Origin: Prunus persica
Taxonomy: Eukaryota; Streptophyta; Magnoliopsida; Rosales; Rosaceae
DNA length: 64,000 bases
Reading direction: 5' to 3'
Assembly: GCF_000346465.2 (NCBI RefSeq)
Contig: NC_034014.1
Coordinates: forward strand, 8,763,020 to 8,827,019
In this document: piece after piece, positions 10,598 to 22,600 of the stretch
Position numbering within the stretch: the first letter of the stretch is position 1
Layout of the letters: the number at the start of each line of letters is the position of its first letter
Notes under the pieces: generated by a model
Seen by the model: the letters and a program-made list of their open reading frames with translations, nothing else
Told to the model about the DNA's origin: nothing
The model's database searches: none
Made by a program: the position numbers and the translations under genes

Positions 10598-11476
10598 TGA
10601 CAACATGTCTAGAAGGAACCTTAAGAAGCCCAATTTGGTAAGCCTACCAATTGTGGCGAGATTGCCTGTTAATAGAGTAGATCATGCGATGATTGATGTT
10701 GAATACTCAGGAAGGAATCAAGCACAATTTCTCAACCCGACGGTACCATGTTTGGCCCATAATCTCGCACCTTCCAATTGTTACATTTTGTTCTAAGTGT
10801 TGAGTTTTCCCAAGAAGAACCAATGAAGATTGTCTTTAATAACCCTTAGCTCATGCATGAGATTTAAATGTAGGAGTTGACTGGAATTCTAGGGGTTTAA
10901 TGGAGAATTCTGTAAAGATATTTGGGAAAACATGACTCCCTCTTTATCTCCCTCCATCGACAGCTCGACCTTAAATTTAGCATGTGAGGGCCATTTGGGC
11001 CTTCCTGAGCTGGGCTAGATTGCCTGTTTGGATAATGAGACCTCTTTTAGGCCCGAGACGCCCATTATGATTGGCATGCAAAATTCTGTGTGGAATTAAA
11101 TCCACTAGATTCTAATCCCTTCAACATGGGTCCAATTATCCAATGAACAAGTTGAGGTCCATCAACACGCAACTACCCATACCGCAGAATTAGGAAACCA
11201 AGCGGATCCCAGGATAGACATGTTATTGGAAGTGAAATTGATACAATAATCAATACCATAAGAAAACGAGTGATTATTGGAAATGCCTTGGCCTCCAGCG
11301 CTCCAGCGGCTAAACGAGCTTATACTCAAAGGGAAGTTACGCCATGTTTCTCAACGGCGGCGACTGACCATGTTCAGTCCCGCCGAGACCAATGAGCATC
11401 ATAAGTTAGAACTATCAGGGGCTTGGGAATCCCCGGACAGTTCAGGCTCTACATCAGCAAGCTGATGTTCAAGATC

Positions 11477-12052
11477 TCATTGTTGTGTTTTTATGTGACT
11501 CACTGCAGCAAAACACAGGTTGACTCTATTAATCATATTTTGGATTTTGATAATTTCTTTTATGTTGATTCTATTGGTAGATCTGGAGGAATTTGTTTGT
11601 TTTGGAAGGATGATATTGATATCCATATTCGGTCTTCTTCTTAACATCATGTGGATGCAGAGGTAGGAGGGATGAGTGATACTTAGCATTGGTGTTTTAC
11701 TGGTTTCTATGGTTTTCTTGCGACAAAAGATATGCATAAGTCATGGCAGTTGTTACGCCAGTTAGCTAGTCAGTCTTCTCTACCTTGGCTTTGCTTCGGT
11801 GATTTCAATAAGCTATTAAACTCAAGTGAGAAGGAAGGAGGTGCTTGTAGACCAATAAGGCAAATGCTTGATTTCCAAGAAGCTATTTCTAATGCTAAAA
11901 TGAAGGACTTAGGGTATGACGACAATCTATTTACTTGGTTTAGTACACGTAGTGGTGGTATAAAAGAGAGACTTGATCGTGCACTGGCGAACTATGAGTG
12001 GAAACTTTTGTTCCTGGGTGCAAGAGTCATACATCTTGAGTCAAAAAACTGA
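11477..12052 (+). pseudogene. LINE endonuclease (EEP family) remnant
   Basis: Readable blocks include FYVDSIGRSGGICLFWKDD, SSLPWLCFGDFNKLLNSSEK, DLGYDDNLFTWFSTRSGG and ERLDRALANYEWKLLF. This is the order seen in plant LINE apurinic-like endonucleases, with GDFN and the ERLDR motif retained. Stops at 11642-11644 and around 12050 interrupt it. Confidence 0.85.
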
Positions 12053-12689
12053 GACAACTTACCAATTCTCATATCACCATCCCGACCAAAGTTGCCGAAG
12101 ATACAGATAAGCCTTCTTTTCCTTTGAATATGCAGGGCTTTAGCATGATGAGTGTGATAATGTGGTTGTGGAAGCCTAGCACATTGACAACGTCAGCACC
12201 CCTATGTATTGAGTAGTTGAAAAGATTAAAACCACACGGGTAAACATTTTGAAATGGCATCAAGCTACTTATGGGCAGACGAAGAAACGTATTGCAATCA
12301 TTCGCACCCAATTAACTAATTTAAGCACCCAACCCTGGAATGAAGAAATTATTGGGGCCCGAAATGCTCTCACTAAGGTGTTAGACACCCTTTTAGCTAT
12401 AGAAGAAGCTTATTGGAAACAGCAGTCCATGAAGTCTTGGCTAAAAGAGGGCGATCAAAACACCCGATTTTTCCATCAACAAGCCAACAAGAGACGAGCA
12501 AGGAATCGTATCCTGGGGCTTCATGATAAAGATGAGGGATAGCAAGAGGAGAAACATGGTATTAGTAAAGTTGTCACTGATTATTTTTAAGATATTTTTA
12601 CCTCTCAACAGGTAGAAGCTTATGAAGTTGCTTTGAATGCAGTAAATCCAAGTGTTACTACTTCTATGAATTATGCCTTGCTTGCGAAC

Positions 12690-13793
12690 TTTACTGATTT
12701 AGAAAAGAAAGTTTATTTCATATGTACCCAAAAAAGTCACCGGGGCATGATGGTATGCCCTATTTTTCCAAAATTTTTGGCACATTGTTGGCTCTGATGT
12801 GACTATTGATGTCAAGAATTTTCTATCCACAGGCAGGTTGCTCAGCAGGATCAATTATACACATATTGCCTTTATCCCTTAGACTTAACGACCGAATGAG
12901 ATGAGTCAGTTACATCCTGTTAGTCTTGCTAACAAGTTGAAAGTTGTCATGCCCCGATGTAATTTCCCCAAATCAAAGTGATTTTATTAATAGCCGGTTG
13001 ATTTCTGATAACACATTATTGGCTGTAGAGATTGCACATTTTATGCATCAACGAAAACCCTTAAAATTGATATGAGCAAGGCTTATGATCGCATTGAATG
13101 GGGTTACTTGGAAAAATGATGCTTAAGCTTGGGTTTGTTGAACGATGGGTTCACATTGTCATGCTCTGTGTTCTTACAATTTCTTACTCTTTTCTTGTTA
13201 ATGATTCCACCCATGGTTATTTACATCCTTTGCCTGGGTTACGCCAAGGGGATCCCTTATCACCGTACCTTTTTCTTCTGTGTGTTGAGGGCCTCTTTGC
13301 TTTGATTGAGCAACATGAACAAGATGGTCCACTCAAAGGCGTCACCATTTGCCGATCTACTCCTATTGTGAGTCACCTCCTTTTTGCAGATGATAGCTTC
13401 TTTTTCGCCCGGGCTACAATGAAGGATTGTGAGAAAATTATAGATATTCTACAACAATATAAGAGGGCATCAGGTCAAAAGGTAAACCTACATAATAGTG
13501 TCATGTGCTTCAGCTGGAATGTGAAAAGACCTCAACAAGATTCACTCTCCTCTTTATTGAGAGTATCTAGAGTCGAGCACCATGATGTTTATCTTAGGCT
13601 TCCTTTAATTGTCGGTAGATGGATTGGTGCTCATTTTAATTATATTAAGGAACGTCTGTGGAAGCGATTACAGAGTGGGAAAGACAAATTACTAAGTGGG
13701 GCTAGAAAAGAGATTCTGATTAAAGTTGTGGCCCAAGAAATACGCATTTACACAATTGTTTTCTTTTACCAAAATATTTTTGTGATGATTTAA
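12690..13793 (+). pseudogene. LINE reverse transcriptase remnant
   Basis: The palm region is the clearest part: GLRQGDPLSPYLFLLCVEGL, then SHLLFADDSFFFARA with the FADD catalytic box, then the thumb-like SGQKVNLHNSVMCFS. Upstream motifs (SHRGMMVCPIF, ISDNTLL, DMSKAYDRIEW-like) are scattered over other frames. It is interrupted and ends with a stop at 13791-13793. Confidence 0.9.
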
Positions 13794-14399
13794 ACAGGAT
13801 AGTGGCTGCCTTTGACAAAATAGCTCAGACGACAAGAGAAAAATTCACTAGTTGGCTTGGGAGATACTTTGCGCACCAAAGGAGGAGGGAGGGCTTGGAT
13901 TTCGAACCTTGCATGCTTTCATTCTTGCTCTTTTGCAGGAACAGGGCTAGCGACTAATCCAACATCCTGAATCCTTGCTAGCAAGAGTGTTTAAAGCAAA
14001 GTATTTTCCATACTTTTCTTGGATATGGTTTTGCCCGCTAACTCTTCCCCTGATTTTTAGAGTATTTTTGTGGCACGATGAGTTATTTGTTCGGGGTCGA
14101 GGTGGCAAGTTGGCACAGGAGACCACATTGATATATGGCGTGATCACTGGGTACCTAGACCTAGTAGCTTTCGAATTTTTTCACCTAAACGTGCTGATTG
14201 TTCTCTAAGTTATGTTGCAGATCTTATAAACAACAAAGAAAATGCAGGATGTTCCCTTTTTACTGAGTCTATTCTTTATTGAGGATGTGGATGCTATTAG
14301 AGAGATTTCATTGAGCTAGCAGCGACCTTCAGATGTTTTGACATGACATTATGACCAGAAAAGTCAATTCACTGTTCGTAGTGCGTACCATGTGGTGCC

Positions 14400-15376
14400 A
14401 TCCTGTGTCATAACTATGGAAAACCTTTTGGAAGGCTAAGGTGCCTGTGAAAGTCCGTATGTTCTGGTGTCGTGTATCTCTGGATATTTTACCGACCTAA
14501 GAGAAGTTGCTTTGTAAACATGTTTATGTCGATCTAGGTTGCCTCTTTTGTGGTGCTCCTCTTAAAACTGCACTTCACATGCTACGTGACTGCTCTTTTG
14601 CAATCACTACTTGGGTGGCTTCACATTTGGGTGTTGTAGCTGGGGCAAATGGTAGACTCAAACTCCAAGCATGGATCAACACGACGATAGGCTCTCTCTC
14701 TCTTTAAATGATCTTCCCTTGTTTTTTATGATTGGCTAGGGCTTGTGGGAAGCTCGAAACTCTTTATTGTGGAGGAATACGAAATGCCCACTTGATATTG
14801 TGACTCAAAATTCTATGCACGAGTTACTTGAATTTACATGTGCCAACGGAAATACTCAACCATGCACAGAGGCCTCATCTAGATTTGTAAAGTGGTCTAC
14901 ACCACATGGCCAATCCCTTAAGGTTAATGTTGATGGTGCATGGAACCAAAAGGATAAGGTGGGTGGTGTGGGCATTGTTATACGTACTCACAAGGCCAGT
15001 TCATTGTTAGAAAGGCCAAAAGATTTGACAATGTTCTTTTGGCTCCACATATTGAAATTTTGGCGGCAAGAGAAGGAGTGGCGTTTGTGACAGAAAAGGG
15101 TTTTACACAAGTTTCTTTTGAGAGTGATTCCCTCCAAATTATTTTGTCTTTTTTTTCTCCGTTACTGGATAGATCCACATTGGTCAAGTTGTGGAAGATA
15201 CAAAGTTTATGATGTCCTCAATCAATGGAGATGGTTTTGCCCATACTCGCCGTAATGCCAACTCAATTGCTGACCGCATCACTCGCTTTGCTCTTCATGT
15301 TGGGACCTCGCTTACTTGGTTTGAGGAACCCCTATATTTTATAGTTGATCTTTTATTTGAGGATTGTAACTTGTAG
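14400..15376 (+). pseudogene. LINE zf-RVT and RNase H remnant
   Basis: Around 14425-14690 the zf-RVT pattern is visible (FWKAKVPVKVRMFW, CLFCGAPLKTALHMLRDCSF). RNase H follows: VNVDGAWNQKDKVGGVGIVI near 14930, FESDSLQIILSFFS in another frame, and HTRRNANSIADRITRFAL near 15244-15290. Frameshifts separate the pieces. This C-terminal arrangement is usual for plant LINEs. Confidence 0.8.
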
Positions 15377-15621
15377 TTTTTTCGGGTATAATTTGAGGGG
15401 GACCAGGAGAAGGGGGCCACTCTATCGGAGGTAAGGCTTCTGCTTCTATTTTGTGGTTGAGTGGGTACGGCTACTTAGTTAGTCCAACGTTCGAGCCCAT
15501 TGGTGTAGAGATACTCGCCTAATCCCCGACAACATAGCCTGATTTTCATAGTTGTTACTCGTCCTTATCAAATAAAGTACTATGGCTATTCTCTCAACCA
15601 ATATATATATATATATATATA

Positions 15622-15801
15622 TGGTTTGAGATTAGGTATAGTTACCTTGTAATTTCAATGCATTGAGTTTCAAGAAAGAATCTGGTTTGAGATTAGGTAT
15701 AGTTACCTTGTAATTTCAATGCATTTGAGTTTCAAGATTGGACCTGATCTTGATTATGGGGTTTTACATGGCAATGATGAATTTGATCCCATGAGTTCTT
15801 G
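15622..15801 (+). repeat. 61-bp tandem duplication followed by an exon-like end
   Basis: The stretch starting TGGTTTGAGATTAGGTATAG occurs at 15622-15674 and again at 15683-15736. After the second copy the plus strand reads FKIGPDLDYGVLHGNDEFDP then MSS and a stop at about 15801. That has the composition of real protein, and TTTCAATGCATTTGAG precedes it as a possible acceptor. It could be the last exon of the coiled-coil gene now split by the LINE, or a captured fragment. No family was recognised. Confidence 0.45.
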
Positions 15802-15971
15802 AGTTTTTATGACCCCAAAAAAAAAAAAAACTACGAGCACCAACTTGTTTATCAACTTTTTAATACCAACATATGTGGCACATGACATGACAACCCATGT
15901 CATTTGGTTTAATTTCATATCTTGTTCCAAAAAAGAATTTCATCCAGCACAAATAATAAATAATAAAAAAG

Positions 15972-16845
15972 AGTGCTGCTAAACGAACCCTAAAATTAAC
16001 TTAGTACACTCTACTACTAAACTATTTATTAAATTACTAATTTATCCTAATATAAGATGATCAAACAAGATATATTAAATTGTGAAACAAATGTAATTTT
16101 AATAAGCACACTCTAATTTTTATAAGAAAGGGTCACGAAATGGCGAAGCCATGAGGAAAATAGGCAGACAAACACTTATGAACCTCCATTGCTTCTCAAG
16201 CCTCCTCTTCTCTCCAATAATACCAAACCCACTTCAAAAACCACCACCATCATCAACCACCCAGGCTCTTCTTGGGTTTTGGGCCCATTCTTCTCCCTCT
16301 TCCTTCACCACTACCACCATTTTTTAGAAACAGAAAGCATCAAATATCCCAATAAAGACTCAAAAGATTCTTGAGCAGTTTAGACTCAGAAAACTCAAAC
16401 TTCTGCAAACTTTTGCAATTGTATTAGGTTCAAAGTTACAAAAAGCATACTTCTTATAGGTTATTTGTGCTATAGCTGCTAAGACAGAAAGAGAAGGTTC
16501 AAAGACCAAGTATCCACAAGCTCCTATGTACCAATACATGATACAGCAGTAGGGGAGCCTAATAAGAAACAGATTTTATCCGTTGCCAACACAAAATTTT
16601 AGCATAATAAACTCTCACAATGGGGTGGAAGCACACAAACATTTGACTTGGCATAGCAAATAGATTTTAAATTACATTTAAAGCAAATGTAATTTTCATA
16701 TATTGAATTGTGATAGATTGTATTAGGGGTATTTTGGTAGTTAAGTAATGTATACTTAGTTAATTTTATAATTTAATTTAAATACTAAAGTATACTTAGA
16801 TCATAAAGTGTACTCAGATAATTTTAGAGTTCGTTTAGCAGCACT
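15972..16845. mobile_element. TIR element (Pack-type MITE), 874 bp
   Basis: The left end AGTGCTGCTAAACGAACCC is matched, inverted, by GAGTTCGTTTAGCAGCACT at the right end. Similarity continues for about 40 bp (CTAAAATTAACTTAGTACACT against CTAAAATTATCTGAGTACACT). Both flanks are A-rich, so the target duplication cannot be read with confidence. It carries no transposase but does contain a gene-start-like segment. Confidence 0.78.
16178..16459 (+). pseudogene. Captured 5' gene fragment inside the TIR element
   Basis: From ATG 16178 the frame reads MNLHCFSSLLFSPIIPNP and on through a Ser/Thr/Pro-rich, acid-free stretch resembling a plastid or mitochondrial transit peptide. A single TAG (16325-16327) is followed in the same frame by KQKASNIPIKTQKILEQFRL and RKLKLLQTFAIVLGS, ending at TAG 16457-16459. 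One in-frame stop in 93 codons suggests a recently broken capture. The donor gene is unknown to me. Confidence 0.5.
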
Positions 16846-17404
16846 AAAAAAAAAAAAAAAAAGGCACAACAATTTTATATCTAGGGTTAAACCCTTTGTG
16901 ATTTAGCATTAAACCCTCCTTCCTCTCCAAAAAAAAACCCTAGAAATTCCGTAGTCCTTCCATTGAAGAATTAAGGCTCTCATCCCACCATTCTACACTG
17001 CCGCGACAACTTGAGCAATTTTTTATCACTTGATTTTTAGTGCTCTAAACTTAGGTTTTATGATAAATAAATAAAAACCAAGTTCTGCAGAATTGACTCC
17101 AGCAATCGCGACACAAGACTTGCAATCATCACATAAACAAAAAAATCCCTTTAAAAAGGGAAAAATAGTCATTGATTCATATACATACAAATATACACGC
17201 AAATACTCCCACAATAGCCATAAGCTTAATTGGCAGCAAATGATTTTTTTTTTTTCTTTTCTTGTTGGACAAACAATCACATGCGTTGATACATAATTGG
17301 ACGCCCTGTTCAACTTCTAGGGTTTTTCAGAGGTGAAAGAGGAAGGACGTAGGAGATGAGTTTAATGCTTTCAAAATCGAAAATATATTAAAATTTTATT
17401 GGAT
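16846..17404. other. Intergenic DNA between two transposons
   Basis: An A-run at 16846-16862, a TCTAGGGTTAAACCC-like telobox stretch and otherwise AT-rich sequence. No gene could be supported. Confidence 0.4.
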
Positions 17405-17412
17405 ATTGTGAG

Positions 17413-18073
17413 CAGTGGCGGATGTAGGAATATTACCTCATGGGGTGAGTGGCATAAGTCTTTTGAGACATATATTATTTTAATTAAAAATATTAAAAAT
17501 AATACAATATAATTCAGTTGAAATACTAATTCTTATTGGACCAAAAAAAATTGTCATTTGAGCATAATAATAAATCCTAAAAATATTAAATGCTCAATTG
17601 TTCATAATTCAACATCAAAGGAAGAACTCAATTCATTCACTAAATTAGATAGTTAATTAGGTCTGCATGGTAAATAAAATAACATAAAACATTTTGCAGC
17701 TCATAAAACGCGGCGTTTCCTTTAAAATAATTTTAATCATTCCTTTTTTCTTTCTTTTAAAATTCGGATAGGGGTAGCGTGTCAAAAGACCAATTCAACA
17801 GCACTGCCTCAAAAACGATGCATTCCAATCAAATTAAGAATAAGACTGAATGAACGACGTCGATTGGTTAAATAAAACCTTAGAAAGATTATAAAATAAA
17901 AAAATAGCACGGTTGTTTTTTCTTCTTCTTCTTCCCTCAGATACACGTCTCACAAAGCCGCAAAGCCACGTTGTTTTGCCCAAACTGCCAAGAAAAACCA
18001 GGGACCTCCAAGCCAAACTCAGGGCTACCATGGGGTCAATTGACCCCTTTTTTTCCTTGGTACCTCCGCCCTG
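17413..18073. mobile_element. Non-autonomous hAT element, 661 bp, perfect 8-bp target duplication
   Basis: It is flanked by ATTGTGAG at 17405-17412 and 18074-18081. The ends are CAGTGGCGGATGTAGGAAT and, inverted, CAGGGCGGAGGTACCAAGG. The subterminal GGGGTCAATTGACCCC palindrome near the right end is common in this class. The 8-bp duplication and CAG-type ends indicate the hAT superfamily. No transposase frame is present. Confidence 0.88.
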
Positions 18074-18081
18074 ATTGTGAG

Positions 18082-18867
18082 CCTAGTAAAAAATAATAAA
18101 ATATTCCCACAGAAAAAGAAAAGTAACAAAATATATAAGTATATGACTAAAGTTGATTGGATACGCTCTGGTACCACTGAATTTTTGAAGCAATTGTAAT
18201 CAACCAAAAATTCGTAACTAATTCGGGATGGTTTGTGAAAACAAATATCTGAAAACTACTCAACAACAACTTCCGGACTGCTAAAGTTATTTTGATAGTA
18301 GTTCAAACTGGAAAGGATTTGTTCAATATAAATGAGTTTGCTATAAAATAAAAAAACAGATGATATCTTTCTATTAGTGACAAAGATAGTATTTGAAATT
18401 TGAACGCAAGTTCTAGATTTAATAACAAACAAATTTATAGATAGGAAAGATTTGCATCTCAAATAATTAAAGAAGTTACAAATTTAAACATTTTACGTCT
18501 ATCGTTTTAAGGAGCACGAATTATAAGAGAGCTTTTTCGTTTTACGGCATTACCATACCTCTGGAAATTAAACTCTTCTATATCCATTATTCTCTATTTT
18601 TTTTTCTTTTTTGATTGGTATTAATAATCACACATATCTTTTAAATAAAAATTGAAATAAAATCCATTGGATAGGAGTGTGAATCCAGTTCTAAGTGTGA
18701 TGCACGACATCAGGTACCGTACTGGGATAATGTAACACCATGTACACTGACAGTCTAGTGTTATAAGTTTACTTTAATTATTGTAGGATGTGAGACTGAA
18801 GTTGTATGATAAGTTTGCAAAAATTATTACAGGTGTATTAATATTAGGTCTTGGGACAAATATGGGC
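18082..18867. other. Gene-free AT-rich stretch
   Basis: Short open frames only, none with a recognisable domain. Nothing further seen. Confidence 0.4.
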
Positions 18868-18986
18868 TTAGAAAAAGTGACTAGAGTATGTGTGCTCTCT
18901 ACTCTTTATCCGAGTTCGAATGTCTCTCCCCATAATTTAGATTAATTTAGAATAGAATGTCGCTTCTATAAAATAAAAAAAAAAAA
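18868..18986 (+). mobile_element. tRNA-derived SINE copy
   Basis: Pol III B-box-like CCGAGTTCGAATGTCTC, then CCCATAATTTAGATTAATTTAGAATAGAATGTCGCTT and an A-rich tail (TAAAATAAAAAAAAAAAAT). It has the same plan as the other SINE copies in the window. Confidence 0.55.
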
Positions 18987-19369
18987 TAAGTATTGAGTCA
19001 ACAATTTAGGGATAAAAGTGTTCTTTTTTATTTTATATTTTAATACAAGCGATATAAAAAGGGATAATTTGAACACGGGACCTCAGGCATAGGGTTAATT
19101 GTTTACTCAAAATAAATAAATAAATGCTCCTATTGAGTTACAAACTCCCCATTTTAGGGATTAGAGTTTAGATACTTACCTTAATATATATCCGATGTTA
19201 ATTTAATTAACAAATTCCCGTTTGCTTGTGTCTCAGGTTTCAAATTCCTTCGTTACTTCTTTTGCCAACCAAATACGCTAATAACAAGAGTTTCATTCCC
19301 GAATGAACTCTACTTTACTGTTATTTTTATTCAAAATTATTCAAACAAAACCCATACACTCAAAGATTA

Positions 19370-19617
19370 CAGCAGATTTTTCGGGGCGTTCCTCTAAACT
19401 GAACGGAACCTTCTATCAGGTAAACTCTTCAAAACTCTCCTTCCTTCAGATTTCAGAGTCCATAGTCCATAGTCCATAGTCCATGCATGGCTGAAGCAAT
19501 TGACAATTTTTGTGCTTGATTTTATGTTGTTAATTTATAATGGAATTTGTCTGTTGATTTGTGTTCTACTTGGTTGATTGATTTCTCAGTTGTTTGGGCA
19601 ACTTTGGTGGGTTTGTT
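19370..19617 (+). promoter_or_regulatory. 5' UTR with leader intron of the demethylase gene
   Basis: A likely untranslated exon ends TTCTATCAG at 19419, before a GTAAAC donor. A matching acceptor TTTCTCAG ends at 19589, 28 bp before the start codon. The intron contains CATAGTC repeated three times near 19460-19482. Transcript data are needed to place the transcription start. Confidence 0.45.
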
Positions 19618-22600
19618 ATGGACGAACTAAAAGTGTACCAAAGGAGGGAGGAGCATGCTTCCAGAGGCAATGTCATGGAAGAAAAACAAGTTCAGAAACA
19701 GAATTTTTTGTTCCCACCCACGCCTGTAAAGCCCATTACACGAAGATCACAAAAAACCAATGCTAGAAGAAGGTTGAAGAAAAATTTGAGCCACAATAGT
19801 TTATTGATCACTGATTCCCAGTTGGACCTGGAGGATTCTAATGGGGTTTCTTTGTTTTCTGCTGCACCAAGTTTTTCAGAGGAAGACAAGGGATTGAGTA
19901 ACCCAATTGCAGCTTTGCCCACAAAGGAAAAGGTACATAATTGCAGTGGAATTACAGACACAAATTTGGGTTATGTTGACTTTTTTGATTTGAATAAGAT
20001 TGTGTTAGAGTCTGATGACACAAATTATGCTTATATGGACTCTGAGAAAACAAGCAAAGGTTTTCTGGAAGCAGAATTGGCAGTAGAACACGTTGCAAAG
20101 AATGATAATGAAGTTTTGACAATGTGTGAGGAACAGCTCTTGCAAGGGAGCAGTGTAACTTCTCCAACACCTCAGTCATCTCCCAGCGCAACAAATAGGA
20201 GCTCCTTTGACATGATGAGCACTTGTTTCTCTCAAGTTGTGCAATCTCATATTGATGCAGAAAAGCCAAAGGAGCCAATTGGAGATATGTTGCCTAGGGT
20301 AGAGCTGTGGCTTGGTCCTGCTGCCATCCCAGATTCCATGTCACAATGCAAGTCCGGTAAGGATTCTCTTGAAGTGGATTTATTTTATTTCATTTAAGCA
20401 GATTTTAATGGTTGATTTTTCTTGATTGTTCTCGACTGTGTGGTGGATCTCTTGAATTGGATTTATTTGTTTTCAAAATCTAGAGATTTTCTTGAAAGAG
20501 TAGGTCTTCTCCCTTCAAGAATACTTAATAAAAAAATGAACAATTGGGTTGTGTTTATTAAGCTCTTAAGACTCCAATTTTGAGGAAGGATGGAAAAAGA
20601 GGAGAAAAACAAAGGAGAGGATCCTCTTCGTTCATCTAATTCTGCTTGTGGATTGAAAATTTGTCTATTCAGCCAAAAAGAAAATCAATTGAGGAATAGA
20701 ATTTATAATGTTAACATGAATTTTACAAGCCCACCTTACTGATTTTGGCACCACTTGTGGGTATTGGAATGCATTCATTTAACCTGTATCGGAGTAATAT
20801 CTATTACGGTTTCAGATGTTATCACATTCTTATATACTTTCACTTCTTACTGATAGTACTGGTAGCTTTCATATTCTGAGATAGGTTATTTGACTGCAGA
20901 TGATCAACAAAATCAGAAAAATGTTAAGCGAGAGAATCATACAAAGAATGACGATTGCAAGTTCAATGCTGCAAACTGTATTGGTGGCTCAGCATTGCCT
21001 AGCACTTCAAGCCTATCAGGGAAAAAGAATAACTTGAAAAGAAGACCAGAGGGTGGAAAAGATTTGAACAAAAGGCCACAGAAGAGACGAAAGAAGAGAG
21101 GATATAGGCCGAGAGTGGTTGGTGTTGGAAAGCCTAGAAGGACTCTGGAGCCTAAGACACCACAGAAAGCAACACCAAAACCAAAGACACCAAAGCCTAA
21201 TCGAATGCCTGCTTCTTCCAAGAAAAATATGTCAGTAAAGAAGTCTTCAAGCAACCTCAAAAACTTGGTACCCATAGAAGTCTTTGTGGATAAAGTTGAC
21301 CTTTCTGTATCAGACAGAGCTACTCTAAACATTGACCTTCAACATCAATCAAATGATGTAAGTGCCATCATATTAGCCACCCCTCCTCAAAAAGCTAGAA
21401 TTGGTCGCCAAAAAGCTAAGGATAGCTCCCTTGATTCAGAAGGCAGCGGCTATTTTGCAGCAGTTGATGAAGCAGAGAAGTTGGGGGGAAACTGCATCAA
21501 CCAGAATGATTGGCAGTACAACGCATTTCAAGTTGACCAAACAACTTTCCTAGTAAATCAATGCCTCAACTCTAGCAGAAAACTTGGTCTGAATTTTCCT
21601 CAGATATGCAGGAAACGAAGGATGAGGAGGAGGAGATGGAAAGTAGACAGGTGGTCAGTATTAGCAAGTAAGTTTCATGAGAATGCAAGCCATGTTACCC
21701 CGACAGGTACTAACAAGAAATCAGTCCCGAAAAAGAGTCAAAAAGAAGTGTTCAATATGGTTGGCTACAAAAACCATGGAAGGCTGCGATACCAAACAAC
21801 AGAAATCATAGATTTAACTGATGGACTGCAGTCACTAATTAAGACAAAGAAAAAGAGATCAAAGGGGCGTACTGTGGTGAACTTTGCTGGTCTAACTGCA
21901 ACTCCAATTTGCAACCAGTTGCCCAGAGCGCTTCTCAGAGAAAGAGTTGGTGAAAGGCAAGAAACTGAGACTTTTCAGAGGCTGGATGCTAATAAAGCCG
22001 TGTTATTTGCAAATAAAAATGGAGGAGCGGTGATAGATAAATGGACTGCCATGGGACATTCCCTTGTCAATTTAGAGCTTCACAAAGGTGAAAGAGAAAG
22101 AAATCCATCGGAGCATGAGGGTCCTTGCTTCACCAACTTAAGACGTAATTATGTTTGGCATAAAGCTCTTTCTTTTTCCTTTTTCTTTTCTCTGCTTTTT
22201 TTCTTTCCTTTTTTATTTTAATTTTTAAAGCAGAAGATCTCACTTCAAATTCAGGTATTATTTACTTCAGGAAGCTTACAACTTTCACTTATTTGCAGAA
22301 CATGAATGCAAAGAAGGGGCAGCAGAAGAGAGGTTGACTAAGATGGTACCCTCCCTTCTTAATTTAGAGTTTCGTAATGATAAAACTGACAGAAGCCTAC
22401 TGCAAAATGAGACAATGCAGCTGACTGACAAATCAATAGGTACTTGTTAGAGATTATTTTTCGTTTCTAGAAGCATATGCTACAGAAGTAAATTCAAGAA
22501 GCACAATGCACTTTAATGCATTTTTAAAGCTTCTATTTTGCATTCCATGCAGATTCACTGGAAGACAGTTTCAGTCCACTTGTACAGAAATGTCCATATG

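Larger units (their letters stand above)
9545..15621 (+). mobile_element. Degenerate full-length LINE (non-LTR retrotransposon)
   Basis: Domains in plant LINE order on the plus strand: ORF1-type DUF4283 and degenerate zinc knuckle (9898-10560), endonuclease (11477-12052), reverse transcriptase (about 12690-13793), zf-RVT (about 14400-14700) and RNase H (about 14900-15376). A 3' UTR follows, ending in a TA-repeat tail at 15601-15621. Many stops and frameshifts interrupt the frames, so it is not autonomous. The 5' boundary is uncertain: nothing between 9545 and 9897 is recognisable apart from a T-run at 9543-9555. No target duplication was identified. Confidence 0.85.

Noticed and set aside
19594..19617. 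Non-ATG extension of the demethylase N-terminus
   Set aside because: It would start at TTG and lies in the leader exon directly after a splice acceptor; the first ATG is at 19618.
20937..21332. 131-codon antisense frame within the demethylase
   Set aside because: It lies opposite the Lys-rich exon 2, where AAG/AAA codons leave few antisense stops.
22145..22221. Read-through of demethylase exon 2 into a Phe-rich end
   Set aside because: This is intron sequence after the GTAATT donor. The next exon restores the frame and family-like sequence.
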